DNA of 64,000 nucleotides from Streptomyces camelliae. Lineage in GTDB: Bacteria; Actinomycetota; Actinomycetes; Streptomycetales; Streptomycetaceae. Positions within the stretch are counted from its first letter, which is position 1. Each line of letters starts with the position of its first letter. The translations under genes were made by a program, and so were the position numbers. Location of the stretch: positions 8,742,001 through 8,806,000 of the forward strand of contig NZ_CP115300.1 in assembly GCF_027625935.1 (NCBI RefSeq), written 5' to 3'. Positions 54,287 to 61,659 of this stretch are shown piece by piece. The notes beneath the pieces are model-generated. The model was not told the origin of the DNA. It saw nothing but the letters and a program-made list of their open reading frames with translations, and made no database searches.

Positions 54287-54765
54287 CGTCCGGTCACTGT
54301 CCTGAGCGCCGCCACGATCGCCGCCGGCTCCGGCGGGCACCCCGGCACCGTCAGATCCACCGGTACGACATCGGCGACCGCGCCTTCGACGCCGTACCCG
54401 CCGGCGAACTCCCCGCAGTCGAGCGCGCAGTCACCGACCGCGACCACCAGCCGCGGTGTGCTCATCGCGGCGACCGTGCTGCGCAGCGGCCCGGCCATGT
54501 TCCGGGTCACCGGTCCGGTCACCAGCGCCACGTCCGCGTGCCGGGGCGAGGCCACCAGCCGCGCCCCGTACCGCTCGGCGTCGTACACCGGGTTGAAGGC
54601 CGCGGCGATCTCGATCTCGCAGCCGTTGCAGGAACCCGCGTCGACACAGCGCACCTGCGCCGAACCACGCAACTCCCGTGCCGCCTCGGGTACGTCGCCC
54701 GCCGGGGGCGGCGGTGCCGGTTCGGCGACCCGGCCGGTGCTCAGGATCTTGCGCAACAGGCCCAT
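54283..54765 (-). CDS. Hydrogenase-4/complex I-like small subunit (HyfI/NuoB type)
   Basis: A 160-residue iron-sulfur protein, first gene of the operon, from ATG 54765 with AGAGG upstream. The proximal [4Fe-4S] cluster ligands are kept: the pair in AGSCNGCEIE, one in VVAVGDCALDCGEFAGG and one in VPGCPPEP. So the cluster next to the former active site remains although the large subunit has lost its metal cysteines. No HyfH/NuoI gene (two 4Fe-4S ferredoxin subunit) is present in the operon. Confidence 0.92.
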   Translation of the reverse strand: MGLLRKILSTGRVAEPAPPPPAGDVPEAARELRGSAQVRCVDAGSCNGCEIEIAAAFNPVYDAERYGARLVASPRHADVALVTGPVTRNMAGPLRSTVAAMSTPRLVVAVGDCALDCGEFAGGYGVEGAVADVVPVDLTVPGCPPEPAAIVAALRTVTGR

Positions 54766-54902
54766 GAAACCTCTTCGTACTGGTGGTGAGGACTTCCGCC
54801 AGTGACAAACAAGGCGACCAGGGGCCCGAGTTACGGGGGTTTTCCAGTGCTTTGCCTAGGTGGGGATACTTTGCCCCTCTCGTAGGCGTTCGATAGCCGA
54901 CG

Positions 54903-55253
54903 CTACGCCGGCGGTTTCCCCTCCGGCTGGGCCGCCCGCAGGTCGGCGAGCAGCTCCGCCTGCCCCGCCAGTACGCCGGAGAGGATCGAGCGTGCCACCC
55001 GCAGCAGTTCCGCGACCTCGGGGCTGGCCAGGGAGTAGTACACGTTCGACCCCTCCTTGCGGGTCCGCACCAGGTTCGCCCGACGCAGTACGGCCAGCTG
55101 CTGGGACAGGTGCGCCGGCTCGATGCCCACCTCGGGCAGCATCTCCGCGACCGCGTGCTCGCGCTCGCTCAGCAACTCCAGGACGCGGATGCGGGCCGGA
55201 TGGCCGAGCGTCTTGAAGAACTCGGCCTTCAGCTGGTACAGCGGCGCGCTCAT
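54903..55253 (-). CDS. ArsR-family transcriptional regulator
   Basis: A 116-residue winged-helix protein; ATG 55253 gives MSAPLYQLKAEFFKTLGHPA, and another ATG three codons earlier is possible. Recognition helix region: LPEVGIEPAHLSQQLAVLRR, with the wing LVRTRKEGSNVYYSLASPEV. There are no metal-binding cysteines (no ELCVCD motif), so the inducer is unknown; redox or sulfide sensors occur in this group. GTCAAGAACATGTGAC at 55269-55284 could be its operator. It lies 137 bases upstream of the hydrogenase-like operon on the same strand and may control it. Confidence 0.88.
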   Translation of the reverse strand: MSAPLYQLKAEFFKTLGHPARIRVLELLSEREHAVAEMLPEVGIEPAHLSQQLAVLRRANLVRTRKEGSNVYYSLASPEVAELLRVARSILSGVLAGQAELLADLRAAQPEGKPPA

Positions 55254-55352
55254 CGCATCCATCCACTCGTCAAGAACATGTGACCCATCCTCGCGTGCGA
55301 CACGGCGGAGCCGAACTCCGCACCCGGCCGCCGGCCCGGTGGCAGGGCCGGT

Positions 55353-55703
55353 TCAGGCCTTCTTGACCACGCTGGACTTCAACTGCATGGCGCCGAATCC
55401 GTCGATCCTGCAGTCGATGTCATGGCCGTCCGTGCCGTCGACGAGCCGGATGCCCCGCACCTTGGTGCCCGCCTTGATCCCGGTCGGGCTGCCCTTGACC
55501 TTGAGGGTCTTCACGACGGTGACGGTGTCGCCGTCGGCGAGCACGTTGCCGACCGAGTCCTTGACGACCTTGTCCCCGCCCGCGCCGGCGGACGCGTCGG
55601 ACGGCGACCATTCATGGCCGCACTCGGGACAGACGAGGAGGGCACCCATCTCGTACGTGTACGTACCGGAGCACTCGGGGCAGGCGGGAAGGCTGTCGCT
55701 CAT
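55353..55703 (-). CDS. phnA: PhnA/YjdM-like zinc ribbon protein
   Basis: A 116-residue protein with an N-terminal zinc ribbon (PACPECSGTYTYEMG and VCPECGHEW, four Cys) and a C-terminal SH3-like barrel (DSVGNVLADGDTVTVVKTLK, VKGSPTGIKAGTKVRGIRLV). The family is named for alkylphosphonate use but is not an established phosphonate enzyme. The link to phosphonates came from gene order, and most members have unknown function. Start ATG 55703. Confidence 0.93.
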   Translation of the reverse strand: MSDSLPACPECSGTYTYEMGALLVCPECGHEWSPSDASAGAGGDKVVKDSVGNVLADGDTVTVVKTLKVKGSPTGIKAGTKVRGIRLVDGTDGHDIDCRIDGFGAMQLKSSVVKKA

Positions 55704-55772
55704 GGAACCAGTGTCTTTCTTTCGGTGAGCGGATACGAATGTGGGTCAGGTCGCAGTGCGGACGGGCCGGGG

Positions 55773-56186
55773 TCACAGGGGCAGGGTGATCCAGACGGTC
55801 TTGCCTCCGCTGTCGGCGTCGTCGCGGACGACCGCGGTCCCGCCCAGGCCGAGGACGAGCTCCATCACGGTGCCCAGGCCGCCGGCGCCGGACGCGAAGA
55901 GCGGGGGCCGGCCGGGGTGACGGTCGTGGACGCCCATGGCCAGGCAGTCCCGGCCCGCGGCGTAGACCACGGTGAGCTGCGGGGAGAGTGCGGCCGCGTG
56001 CCGGACGCTGTTGGTGACCAGTTCGCTCAGGATCAGCAGGGCCGGGTCCACGGTCGGGTGCCGCAGCCCGATGCCCCATTCCATCAGGGTCTGTTCAGCG
56101 GTCTCGCGGGCCACGCGGACCGCCGACGGCACGGCCGGCAGGGTGAGCACGTGCCGGTGCGGCAGTGCCTCCGACTGCGTGGTCAT
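55773..56186 (-). CDS. RsbW-type ATP-binding (HATPase_c) protein
   Basis: A 137-residue anti-sigma-factor-like serine kinase domain of the Streptomyces type. The Bergerat fold has the N box in LLILSELVTNSVRHA, G1-like residues in VHDRHPGRPPL and a glycine-rich ending (GGLGTVMELVLGLGG, GKTVWITL). Many Streptomyces genomes have dozens; targets are usually unknown. A STAS antagonist gene exists at 35.3 kb, but pairing is not supported by position. Confidence 0.85.
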   Translation of the reverse strand: MTTQSEALPHRHVLTLPAVPSAVRVARETAEQTLMEWGIGLRHPTVDPALLILSELVTNSVRHAAALSPQLTVVYAAGRDCLAMGVHDRHPGRPPLFASGAGGLGTVMELVLGLGGTAVVRDDADSGGKTVWITLPL

Positions 56187-56214
56187 CGCCGCACCGCCCC
56201 CTGGACGAGATCAT

Positions 56215-57951
56215 TCATCGGACTGCTTCCTCGCTGGTGCCGGCGCTCTCCCGGCTCGTCTTCCGCGCCGGTACGGCGGGCAGGACGCCGGCCGACTCCA
56301 GGTGGTCGCGGGCGGCCTGGATCGCCTCGGGCGTCCCGGCGTACTCGCGGCCCGCGTGCCGCAGCAGACCGAGGGCGCCGACGGAGTCGAGGACCTGGCG
56401 CTGGCCGGGACGTATGCCGGAGGCCAGGACGAGGATGCCGCGCCGGTTCAGCTTCTCCACCGCGTCCTTCAGGACGAGGGCGCCGGTGGCGTCCATCGTG
56501 GACACCCGCGACATCCGCAGGATCACGACCCGTACGTCCGCGACCTCGGTCAGCTCCAGAAGGAAGCGGTGCGCGGCGGCGAAGAACAGCGGTCCGTCGA
56601 TGCGGTAGGCGACGATGTGCTCGGCCAGCAGCCGGTGCTCCTCGGCGGTGTGGTCGCCCGGGTCGAGCGGGACCTGGTCGAAACGGGCCTGCTTGGCCAC
56701 CGCGCGCAGGGCCAGGGCGCCGGCGACGACCAGGCCGATGATCACCGCGTACACCAGGTCCAGCGCCAGCGTCGCCGCCGCCGTCAGCACGAGTATCACC
56801 GCGTCGGACCGCGTGGCCTTCGCCATCGCCTTCAGCGAGCCGACCTCGACCATGCGGACCGCCGTGGCCAGCAGGACGCCTGCCAGCGCTGCCAGCGGGA
56901 TCCTCGACACCAGGGGAGCCGCGGCGAAGACGATCACCGCGAGGACGGCGGCGTGGGTGAGGGCGGCCAGCCGGGAACCCGCACCCGTACGGACGTTGAC
57001 GGCGGTCCGGGCGATGGCTCCGGTGGCCGGGACGCCGCCGAACAGCGGGGCGGCGATGTTGGCCAGACCCTGGCCGAGCAATTCCCGGTCCGGGTCGTGC
57101 CGTTGTCCCACCGTCATCGCGTCGGCGGCGGCCGCGGACATCAGCGACTCCAGCGCCGCCAGGGCGGCCACCGCCACGGCCGGGGCGAGCAGCGAACCGA
57201 GCGCGCCGGGCTCGAAGAAGGAGAGCGACGGCGCGGGCAGTCCCGCGGGCAGGTCGCCGATCGGCTTCGCGTCCAGGTGGGCGACCTGGGCGACGACCGT
57301 CGCGGCGATCACGGCGACGATGGAGAACGGAACGGTCGGCCGCCACCGGGCACCGGCCAGCATGAGCACGACCACGGCGACCGCGAGCCCGACGGCGGTC
57401 CAGTTCGGCGCCGTCACGAACTCCCGGACCGCGTGCCAGGTGACGACGAGCACCTTGTCGCCCTTCGGCTTGGGCACGCCGAGCGCGTTCGGCACCTGCT
57501 GAAGGCCGATCACACAGGCGATGCCGAGCGTGAAGCCCTCGATCACGGGTGCCGGTACGTACCGCATGTAGCGTCCGGCCCTGAGCAGGGCGAGGGCGAC
57601 GAGCATGACGCCGGCCATCAGCCCCACCGTGAGAACGGCGGTCGGACCGTACTGGGCGACGATCGGCACGAGGACCACCGTCATCGCGCCGGTCGGCCCC
57701 GACACCTGCAGATTCGATCCGCCGAACACCGCGGCCAGCGCGCCCGCCACCACGGCGGTCGCCAGTCCCGCCTCGGCGCCGAGCCCGGAGGACACCCCGA
57801 ATCCCAGGGCGAGCGGCAGCGCCACGATCGCCACCGTGAGCCCGGCGAACAGATCACGGCGTGGATCGCGCCGTATCTGCGCCAGATCGGAGCGGGCGGG
57901 CAGCAAGGAGGTGAGGCGGGCCAGAGCCGCCCGGACGGCCGTCGTGCTCAT
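56215..57951 (-). CDS. SulP-family anion transporter with STAS domain
   Basis: A 578-residue transporter from ATG 57951. Twelve to fourteen helices with SulP signatures: FAGLTVAIVALPLALGFGVS, the anion-binding SGPTGAMTVVLVPIVAQYGP and GGVPATGAIARTAVNVRTGA. The C-terminal STAS domain is at about residues 430-540 (VVILRMSRVSTMDATGALVL). Bacterial relatives carry sulfate, bicarbonate or dicarboxylates. There is no carbonic anhydrase nearby, so substrate choice is open. Its ATG overlaps the stop of a truncated ArsR-like frame upstream. Confidence 0.93.
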   Translation of the reverse strand: MSTTAVRAALARLTSLLPARSDLAQIRRDPRRDLFAGLTVAIVALPLALGFGVSSGLGAEAGLATAVVAGALAAVFGGSNLQVSGPTGAMTVVLVPIVAQYGPTAVLTVGLMAGVMLVALALLRAGRYMRYVPAPVIEGFTLGIACVIGLQQVPNALGVPKPKGDKVLVVTWHAVREFVTAPNWTAVGLAVAVVVLMLAGARWRPTVPFSIVAVIAATVVAQVAHLDAKPIGDLPAGLPAPSLSFFEPGALGSLLAPAVAVAALAALESLMSAAAADAMTVGQRHDPDRELLGQGLANIAAPLFGGVPATGAIARTAVNVRTGAGSRLAALTHAAVLAVIVFAAAPLVSRIPLAALAGVLLATAVRMVEVGSLKAMAKATRSDAVILVLTAAATLALDLVYAVIIGLVVAGALALRAVAKQARFDQVPLDPGDHTAEEHRLLAEHIVAYRIDGPLFFAAAHRFLLELTEVADVRVVILRMSRVSTMDATGALVLKDAVEKLNRRGILVLASGIRPGQRQVLDSVGALGLLRHAGREYAGTPEAIQAARDHLESAGVLPAVPARKTSRESAGTSEEAVR

Positions 57952-58130
57952 CGGGTGCCGACCTCGGCTTCCCGCAGCTCGGCCGGCAGTTCGTTCCGCT
58001 CCACCCCGATGGCGGCCGGCAGATCCCGCACCGGCATCGGCCCATCCTGCAGCAACTCCAGCACCCAGTTCTCCTCGCAGAGCTGTGCCCGCGGCCATCT
58101 GCGAGCACAACGAAGACAGCATCTAAGCAA
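57948..58130 (-). pseudogene. Truncated ArsR-like regulator upstream of the SulP gene
   Basis: A frame of about 60 residues reads LCEENWVLELLQDGPMPVRD, LPAAIGVERNELPAELREAE and VGTR before a stop that overlaps the SulP ATG (ATGA). It looks like the first helices of a winged-helix protein cut before the wing. The only upstream start is a TTG at 58130 without a ribosome site. It may be a decayed regulator whose coupling to the transporter gene survives. Confidence 0.45.
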
Positions 58131-58165
58131 TTGCTGATTTTCGCAATTCTACTATCCGATCTATA
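58124..58165. promoter_or_regulatory. AT-rich dyad AAGCAATTGCT...GCAATTC, putative operator
   Basis: An island of low GC in very GC-rich DNA. AGCAATTGCT (58126-58135) is a perfect palindrome, and GCAATT recurs at 58143-58148, followed by ACTATCCGATCTATAG. It lies at the 5' end of the truncated ArsR-like frame and SulP gene, where a regulator of that family would bind. Confidence 0.5.
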
Positions 58166-58200
58166 GAAGTTTGCGGAGATTGCCGGCTGTGGGTGTTCGG

Positions 58201-58836
58201 TCAGGTGGAAGACCCGTGCTCCTGCATCTCCAGGAAGCGGCCGTGCCAGGAGTGATACCAAACGGCTCCGGTGGCCGCGTTGACCGAGAGCATCCCCACG
58301 ATGTGGTCGTCGCGCAGGGTGTGCAGGGTGTAGTAACCGGGGAACAGGTCGGGTCCGGCGGCGTGCAGACCGGTGCGGTGGTCGCGCAGCCACCGGTCTG
58401 CGATCCGCACCGCCTGTCCGGAATCGACCTTCGCGGCACCGAGCCGGGTGCCGGCGGGCATCATGCCGTAGGCGGTGTTCCAGATCATCGCCGGCCCGAA
58501 TTCCAGCCGGACCCGGCCGCTGCCCGGGTCGACGAGCACCTCGGTGGCGCCCTTGCCGGAGGAGTCGAGGAGCTGGGCGTAGAACCCGTTGCTGAACCGC
58601 ATGACCTCCCCGACGTGCAGACCCCAGTGGCCGGCGAAGCGCGTGGCGGCGCGGTCCGCGTCGGCCAGGTTCCGCACCGGTTCCCGCCGCGCCGTCACCT
58701 CGCCCGCCATCATCCCGGCCCGTGGCCGCCACGACGGGGAGTCGTGGCCGGCGGCCCAGAGGAGTGAGGCGATCAGCGCGGCCACCGCGGCGATCAGCAC
58801 GGCCAGTGGCAGCCCCCGCGCACGGAGACGGTTCAC
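58201..58836 (-). CDS. Membrane-anchored hypothetical protein (PepSY-like layout)
   Basis: A 211-residue protein from GTG 58836, which overlaps the SHOCT gene stop (GTGA). One N-terminal membrane segment (LPLAVLIAAVAALIASLLWA) is followed by an extracytoplasmic part with TEVLVDPGSGRVRLEFGPAM and HIVGMLSVNAATGAVWYHSW. The repeated 'strand, D/N-x-x-T/S-G' pattern resembles PepSY domains, which often inhibit or sense partners at the membrane. Function is unknown. It forms an operon with the SHOCT protein. Confidence 0.75.
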   Translation of the reverse strand: MNRLRARGLPLAVLIAAVAALIASLLWAAGHDSPSWRPRAGMMAGEVTARREPVRNLADADRAATRFAGHWGLHVGEVMRFSNGFYAQLLDSSGKGATEVLVDPGSGRVRLEFGPAMIWNTAYGMMPAGTRLGAAKVDSGQAVRIADRWLRDHRTGLHAAGPDLFPGYYTLHTLRDDHIVGMLSVNAATGAVWYHSWHGRFLEMQEHGSST

Positions 58837-59099
58837 TGCGGCCTCGGCCGGTGGGCGGCGAGGCGTTCGCGCGCCTCGGTGTATGTGTCCGTGTCGATCT
58901 CTCCCGAGGCGTAGCGCCGGTCGAGGATCTCCTCCGGGGTCTCCCGGTGCTGCTGGCCTTCCCAGCCGTGGCCGCGGCCGGACGCGCCCGCGGACGAGCT
59001 GTGCGTCAGGCGGATCACGGCCCACACGGCGAGGCCGATCAGCGCGATCCACAGCAGGGGCATGAAGGCCATCCAGGCCCAGCCGCCGTCCCAGTACAT
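58833..59099 (-). CDS. SHOCT-domain small membrane protein
   Basis: An 88-residue protein. I take ATG 59099 (MYWDGGWAWMAFMPLLWIAL), although a GTG six codons earlier has equal ribosome spacing. One membrane helix (about residues 8-30) is followed by a short linker and a C-terminal SHOCT motif (ETPEEILDRRYASGEIDTDT), an oligomerisation module. Imperfect GGGCC-type dyads lie at 59177-59210, 78-111 bp upstream, so it may belong to the island's regulon. Confidence 0.85.
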   Translation of the reverse strand: MYWDGGWAWMAFMPLLWIALIGLAVWAVIRLTHSSSAGASGRGHGWEGQQHRETPEEILDRRYASGEIDTDTYTEARERLAAHRPRPQ

Positions 59100-59319
59100 C
59101 ACCGCATCCACCTCCACCAGCGAGGTTTCGAACAGCTTCTGCCCTCATGGTGGGCCTCGGCCGGGGGCCCGGGCCAAGGGCTCTTCGGGCCCGGTCCGGG
59201 GCCAGTCGGCACCTCTCGCACGTCTCCTTCTCGTGGGCCGGTCCTGCTGACGGGCCGCTCCGCGCCGCCGAGCCGCAGCTGCCGTACCGCAGGGGCCGCT
59301 CAGCTCCCGGCGGCCGCCG

Positions 59320-60066
59320 TCATCGTTCCACGACACTCATCACGGCGAGCGTGATGTTGTCCGGTCCGCCGGCGGCCATGGCGGCCTTCCAGAGTTCGAA
59401 TGCGGCCCGTCCGTCGTCGTGTTCGCGCAGTACGTCGTCGAGGACGTCGTTCGGCAGGGGGTCGGTCAGTCCGTCGGTGCAGATCAGGTATCGGTCGCCG
59501 GGGGCGAGGGACACGGTTGTCACATGAGGGGCGACAGGGCGGTACTCCGCGGTGCCGCCGAGGGACTGCGTCACGAGGGAGGTGGTGCGCCGCCCCGGTT
59601 CCGGCGTCGGGCTGTCGTCCGTGCTGACCTGGAGCACCCCGTCCCGGGGCACGGCGAAGACCCGGCTGTCGCCGACGTTGAACACCAGCAGCGACCCCGG
59701 CAGTACGACGGCTCCCGCGACGGTCGTGCCCATCGTGGCCAGCGCACCACCGCTCGCACGGGCGGCCGCGTACACCTCGCGATTGCAGATGTCGAGGTCC
59801 TGGCGGACCTCGTCCTCACCGGCCAGACCAGGCCCGCTCGCGGCGAGCCGGCGGACCACCAGGGCGCTGGCCACCTCGCCGCCGGGCTGGCCGCCGAGCC
59901 CGTCGGCGACCGCGACCACGAGCGGTGTGCCGAGCCGGAACACCAGCGTCTGCGGATTCTCGGTCACGGTGGAGCACACGGTCCACGGCCCGACGACCAG
60001 GCTGTCCTCGTTGCTGTCGCGGATCAGCCCTGGATGACTCAGCGCGGTAACGGCGACGTACGTCAT
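59320..60066 (-). CDS. PP2C-family serine/threonine phosphatase
   Basis: A 248-residue metal-dependent phosphatase from ATG 60066. Motifs in order: LIRDSNEDS, AVADGLGGQPGGEVASALVV (metal Asp), TMGTTVAGAVV, VFNVGDSRVFAV, YLICTDGLTDPLPND and AAGGPDNITLAVM (final metal Asp). These are complete for two-metal catalysis. It is soluble and cytoplasmic with no sensor domain, and may reverse Ser/Thr kinase signalling or act on STAS-type proteins. No kinase gene is nearby. Confidence 0.93.
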   Translation of the reverse strand: MTYVAVTALSHPGLIRDSNEDSLVVGPWTVCSTVTENPQTLVFRLGTPLVVAVADGLGGQPGGEVASALVVRRLAASGPGLAGEDEVRQDLDICNREVYAAARASGGALATMGTTVAGAVVLPGSLLVFNVGDSRVFAVPRDGVLQVSTDDSPTPEPGRRTTSLVTQSLGGTAEYRPVAPHVTTVSLAPGDRYLICTDGLTDPLPNDVLDDVLREHDDGRAAFELWKAAMAAGGPDNITLAVMSVVER

Positions 60067-60139
60067 GGAAGCCAGTACCTTCCCAGCTCGGAGTCTTCGG
60101 CCCCGGCCACGATCCGTGGCGCGCCGGCGTTCGTGCGGT

Positions 60140-61513
60140 TCATCGTGCGCCGCCTGTCGACGCGTCGTGGACACGTACCGCCATGACCTGGTACTCGGGG
60201 CACGACGTGGCGGTGTTCGCGTGCTCGGAGGTGGCGCGGTTCACCCTGCTCGCGGTGAAGCGGAAGGAGCAGAAGGCCTGGCCGGGGGGCGCCTGTTCGC
60301 TGACGCGGGCGGTGAGCCGGGCCCGGCCGTGGCGGCCGTCGACGCCCACCCGCGCGCCCTCCCGCAGGTCGTACCGGGCGGCGTCGTCGGGATGGAGGTC
60401 GAGGAGATCGACGGGGTCGAGCGCGCTGGTGCCGCTGTGGCGGGTCGTGCTACCGGAGTTGTGGTGAGCCCAGCGCCGCCCGGTAACCAGGAGCAACAGG
60501 TAGTCGTCGTCGGGTGGTTCGCCAGGCGGAAGGTACGGCGCAGCGGCGAGGTGGGCCCGCCCGTCCGGTGTGGCGAACACCTGCACGGCGGTGCCCGTGC
60601 CGTGCACGGACCGGCCGAAGTGCCCGTCGGCGTACGCCCGCGCCACCGCCTCCCGCATGCGCGCCAGCGCTCGCGGATACTCCGAGCGGACCAGCGCCAC
60701 GGCCTGGCGCGCCCCGCAGGCGAAGCAGGCCAGCACCAGACCCTCCGGCACCCGTTCCGGGGCCGCTTCCCTCAGCAGCCGGTCGGCGAAGGAACCGGGA
60801 TCACCCTCGTCCCCGTCGGCGACGACGGTGCCGGGCGCCCGCCCGACGGCCGCCCACTTCGTGGCCACCCGGCACCCCGCGCCACCGCGTCCCCGCAGCC
60901 CCGACGCGGCGACCTCCGGCCCGACCCGACCGGGAGTACCGGACGTCACGATCCGCGGCCACACCTGCCGGGCGGGCTCACCGGCCGGCAGACGGCCCAG
61001 CAGGACGGGATCGCCGGTGTCGTCGGCCGCCGGAATCGCCGCATCCCGGGCGACGGCGCGTCCCGCGAGCTGAGCGGCCGGCGTCGGGCCCGTACGCGTT
61101 GCGTCACCGTCGAGCGCCGCGGGACCCGCGTAGCAGTGCCCGAGGCAACGGACGGCCTGCAACGACGTCTCCCCGTCCGGTGTGGCAGCCCCCGCGGCGA
61201 CACCGAGCTCCCGCTCTACGCCACACAGGTGTCGTCCGAGCTGCGCGGCGAAGCACGCCGTCGCCTCGCACACCCGGACCTGGCGGCGACCGTGCGGGGC
61301 GGTGAGGTCCGCGTAGTGACCGGCCGGTCCGAGCGCGGCGGCCGCAAGCAGCCCCATACCGGCGGTGACCGCAGGAGCCCGGACCCCCGGGCCGTCCGCC
61401 GTTCGCGCCCTGGCCTCGGCCAGCGACCCGACCAGCCGCTCTCCCGGCCGGCCGCGCCGTTCTGCCAGGGCCCGGAACGCGTCGAAACGGTCCACAGGGC
61501 CCGTGGGAACCAT
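60140..61513 (-). CDS. Fusion of NuoE/NuoF-like diaphorase with the C-terminus of formate dehydrogenase alpha subunit (deletion scar)
   Basis: A 457-residue single frame of three parts. First is a thioredoxin-like [2Fe-2S] domain (VCEATACFAAQL, AVRCLGHCYAGPA, four Cys). Second is the start of a NuoF-type NADH/FMN domain (SGLRGRGGAGCRVATKWAAV, VVADGDEGDPGSFADRLLRE) that stops near HFGRSVHGTGTAVQV. Third is the molybdopterin-binding C-terminus of a formate dehydrogenase (YLLLLVTGRRWAHHNSGS, TSEHANTATSCPEYQVMAVR). The rest of the diaphorase and most of the catalytic subunit are gone, so formate oxidation is impossible. The start is uncertain. Confidence 0.82.
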   Translation of the reverse strand: MVPTGPVDRFDAFRALAERRGRPGERLVGSLAEARARTADGPGVRAPAVTAGMGLLAAAALGPAGHYADLTAPHGRRQVRVCEATACFAAQLGRHLCGVERELGVAAGAATPDGETSLQAVRCLGHCYAGPAALDGDATRTGPTPAAQLAGRAVARDAAIPAADDTGDPVLLGRLPAGEPARQVWPRIVTSGTPGRVGPEVAASGLRGRGGAGCRVATKWAAVGRAPGTVVADGDEGDPGSFADRLLREAAPERVPEGLVLACFACGARQAVALVRSEYPRALARMREAVARAYADGHFGRSVHGTGTAVQVFATPDGRAHLAAAPYLPPGEPPDDDYLLLLVTGRRWAHHNSGSTTRHSGTSALDPVDLLDLHPDDAARYDLREGARVGVDGRHGRARLTARVSEQAPPGQAFCSFRFTASRVNRATSEHANTATSCPEYQVMAVRVHDASTGGAR

Positions 61514-61659
61514 GCCCTCATCGTGGCGGCGGCGCCACAAGGTCGCAATCGCGCATCACGGCTCGCGGATGCCTGCGGTGGCTGCCCGAGCCTGCCGCGC
61601 TGTCGGCGAACGGCGGGCACCTGGCCCGAGGCGCCGTGGCTCACCGATGATGCCGGCGA

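Noticed and set aside
55353..55703. Phosphonate utilisation locus
   Set aside because: PhnA alone does not indicate C-P bond use, and no phosphonate transport or cleavage gene is nearby.
60140..61513. A new natural formate dehydrogenase architecture
   Set aside because: The diaphorase part ends in the middle of its FMN domain and only the last domain of the catalytic subunit follows; the iron-sulfur and active-site regions of the catalytic subunit are absent. A deletion scar is the simpler reading.
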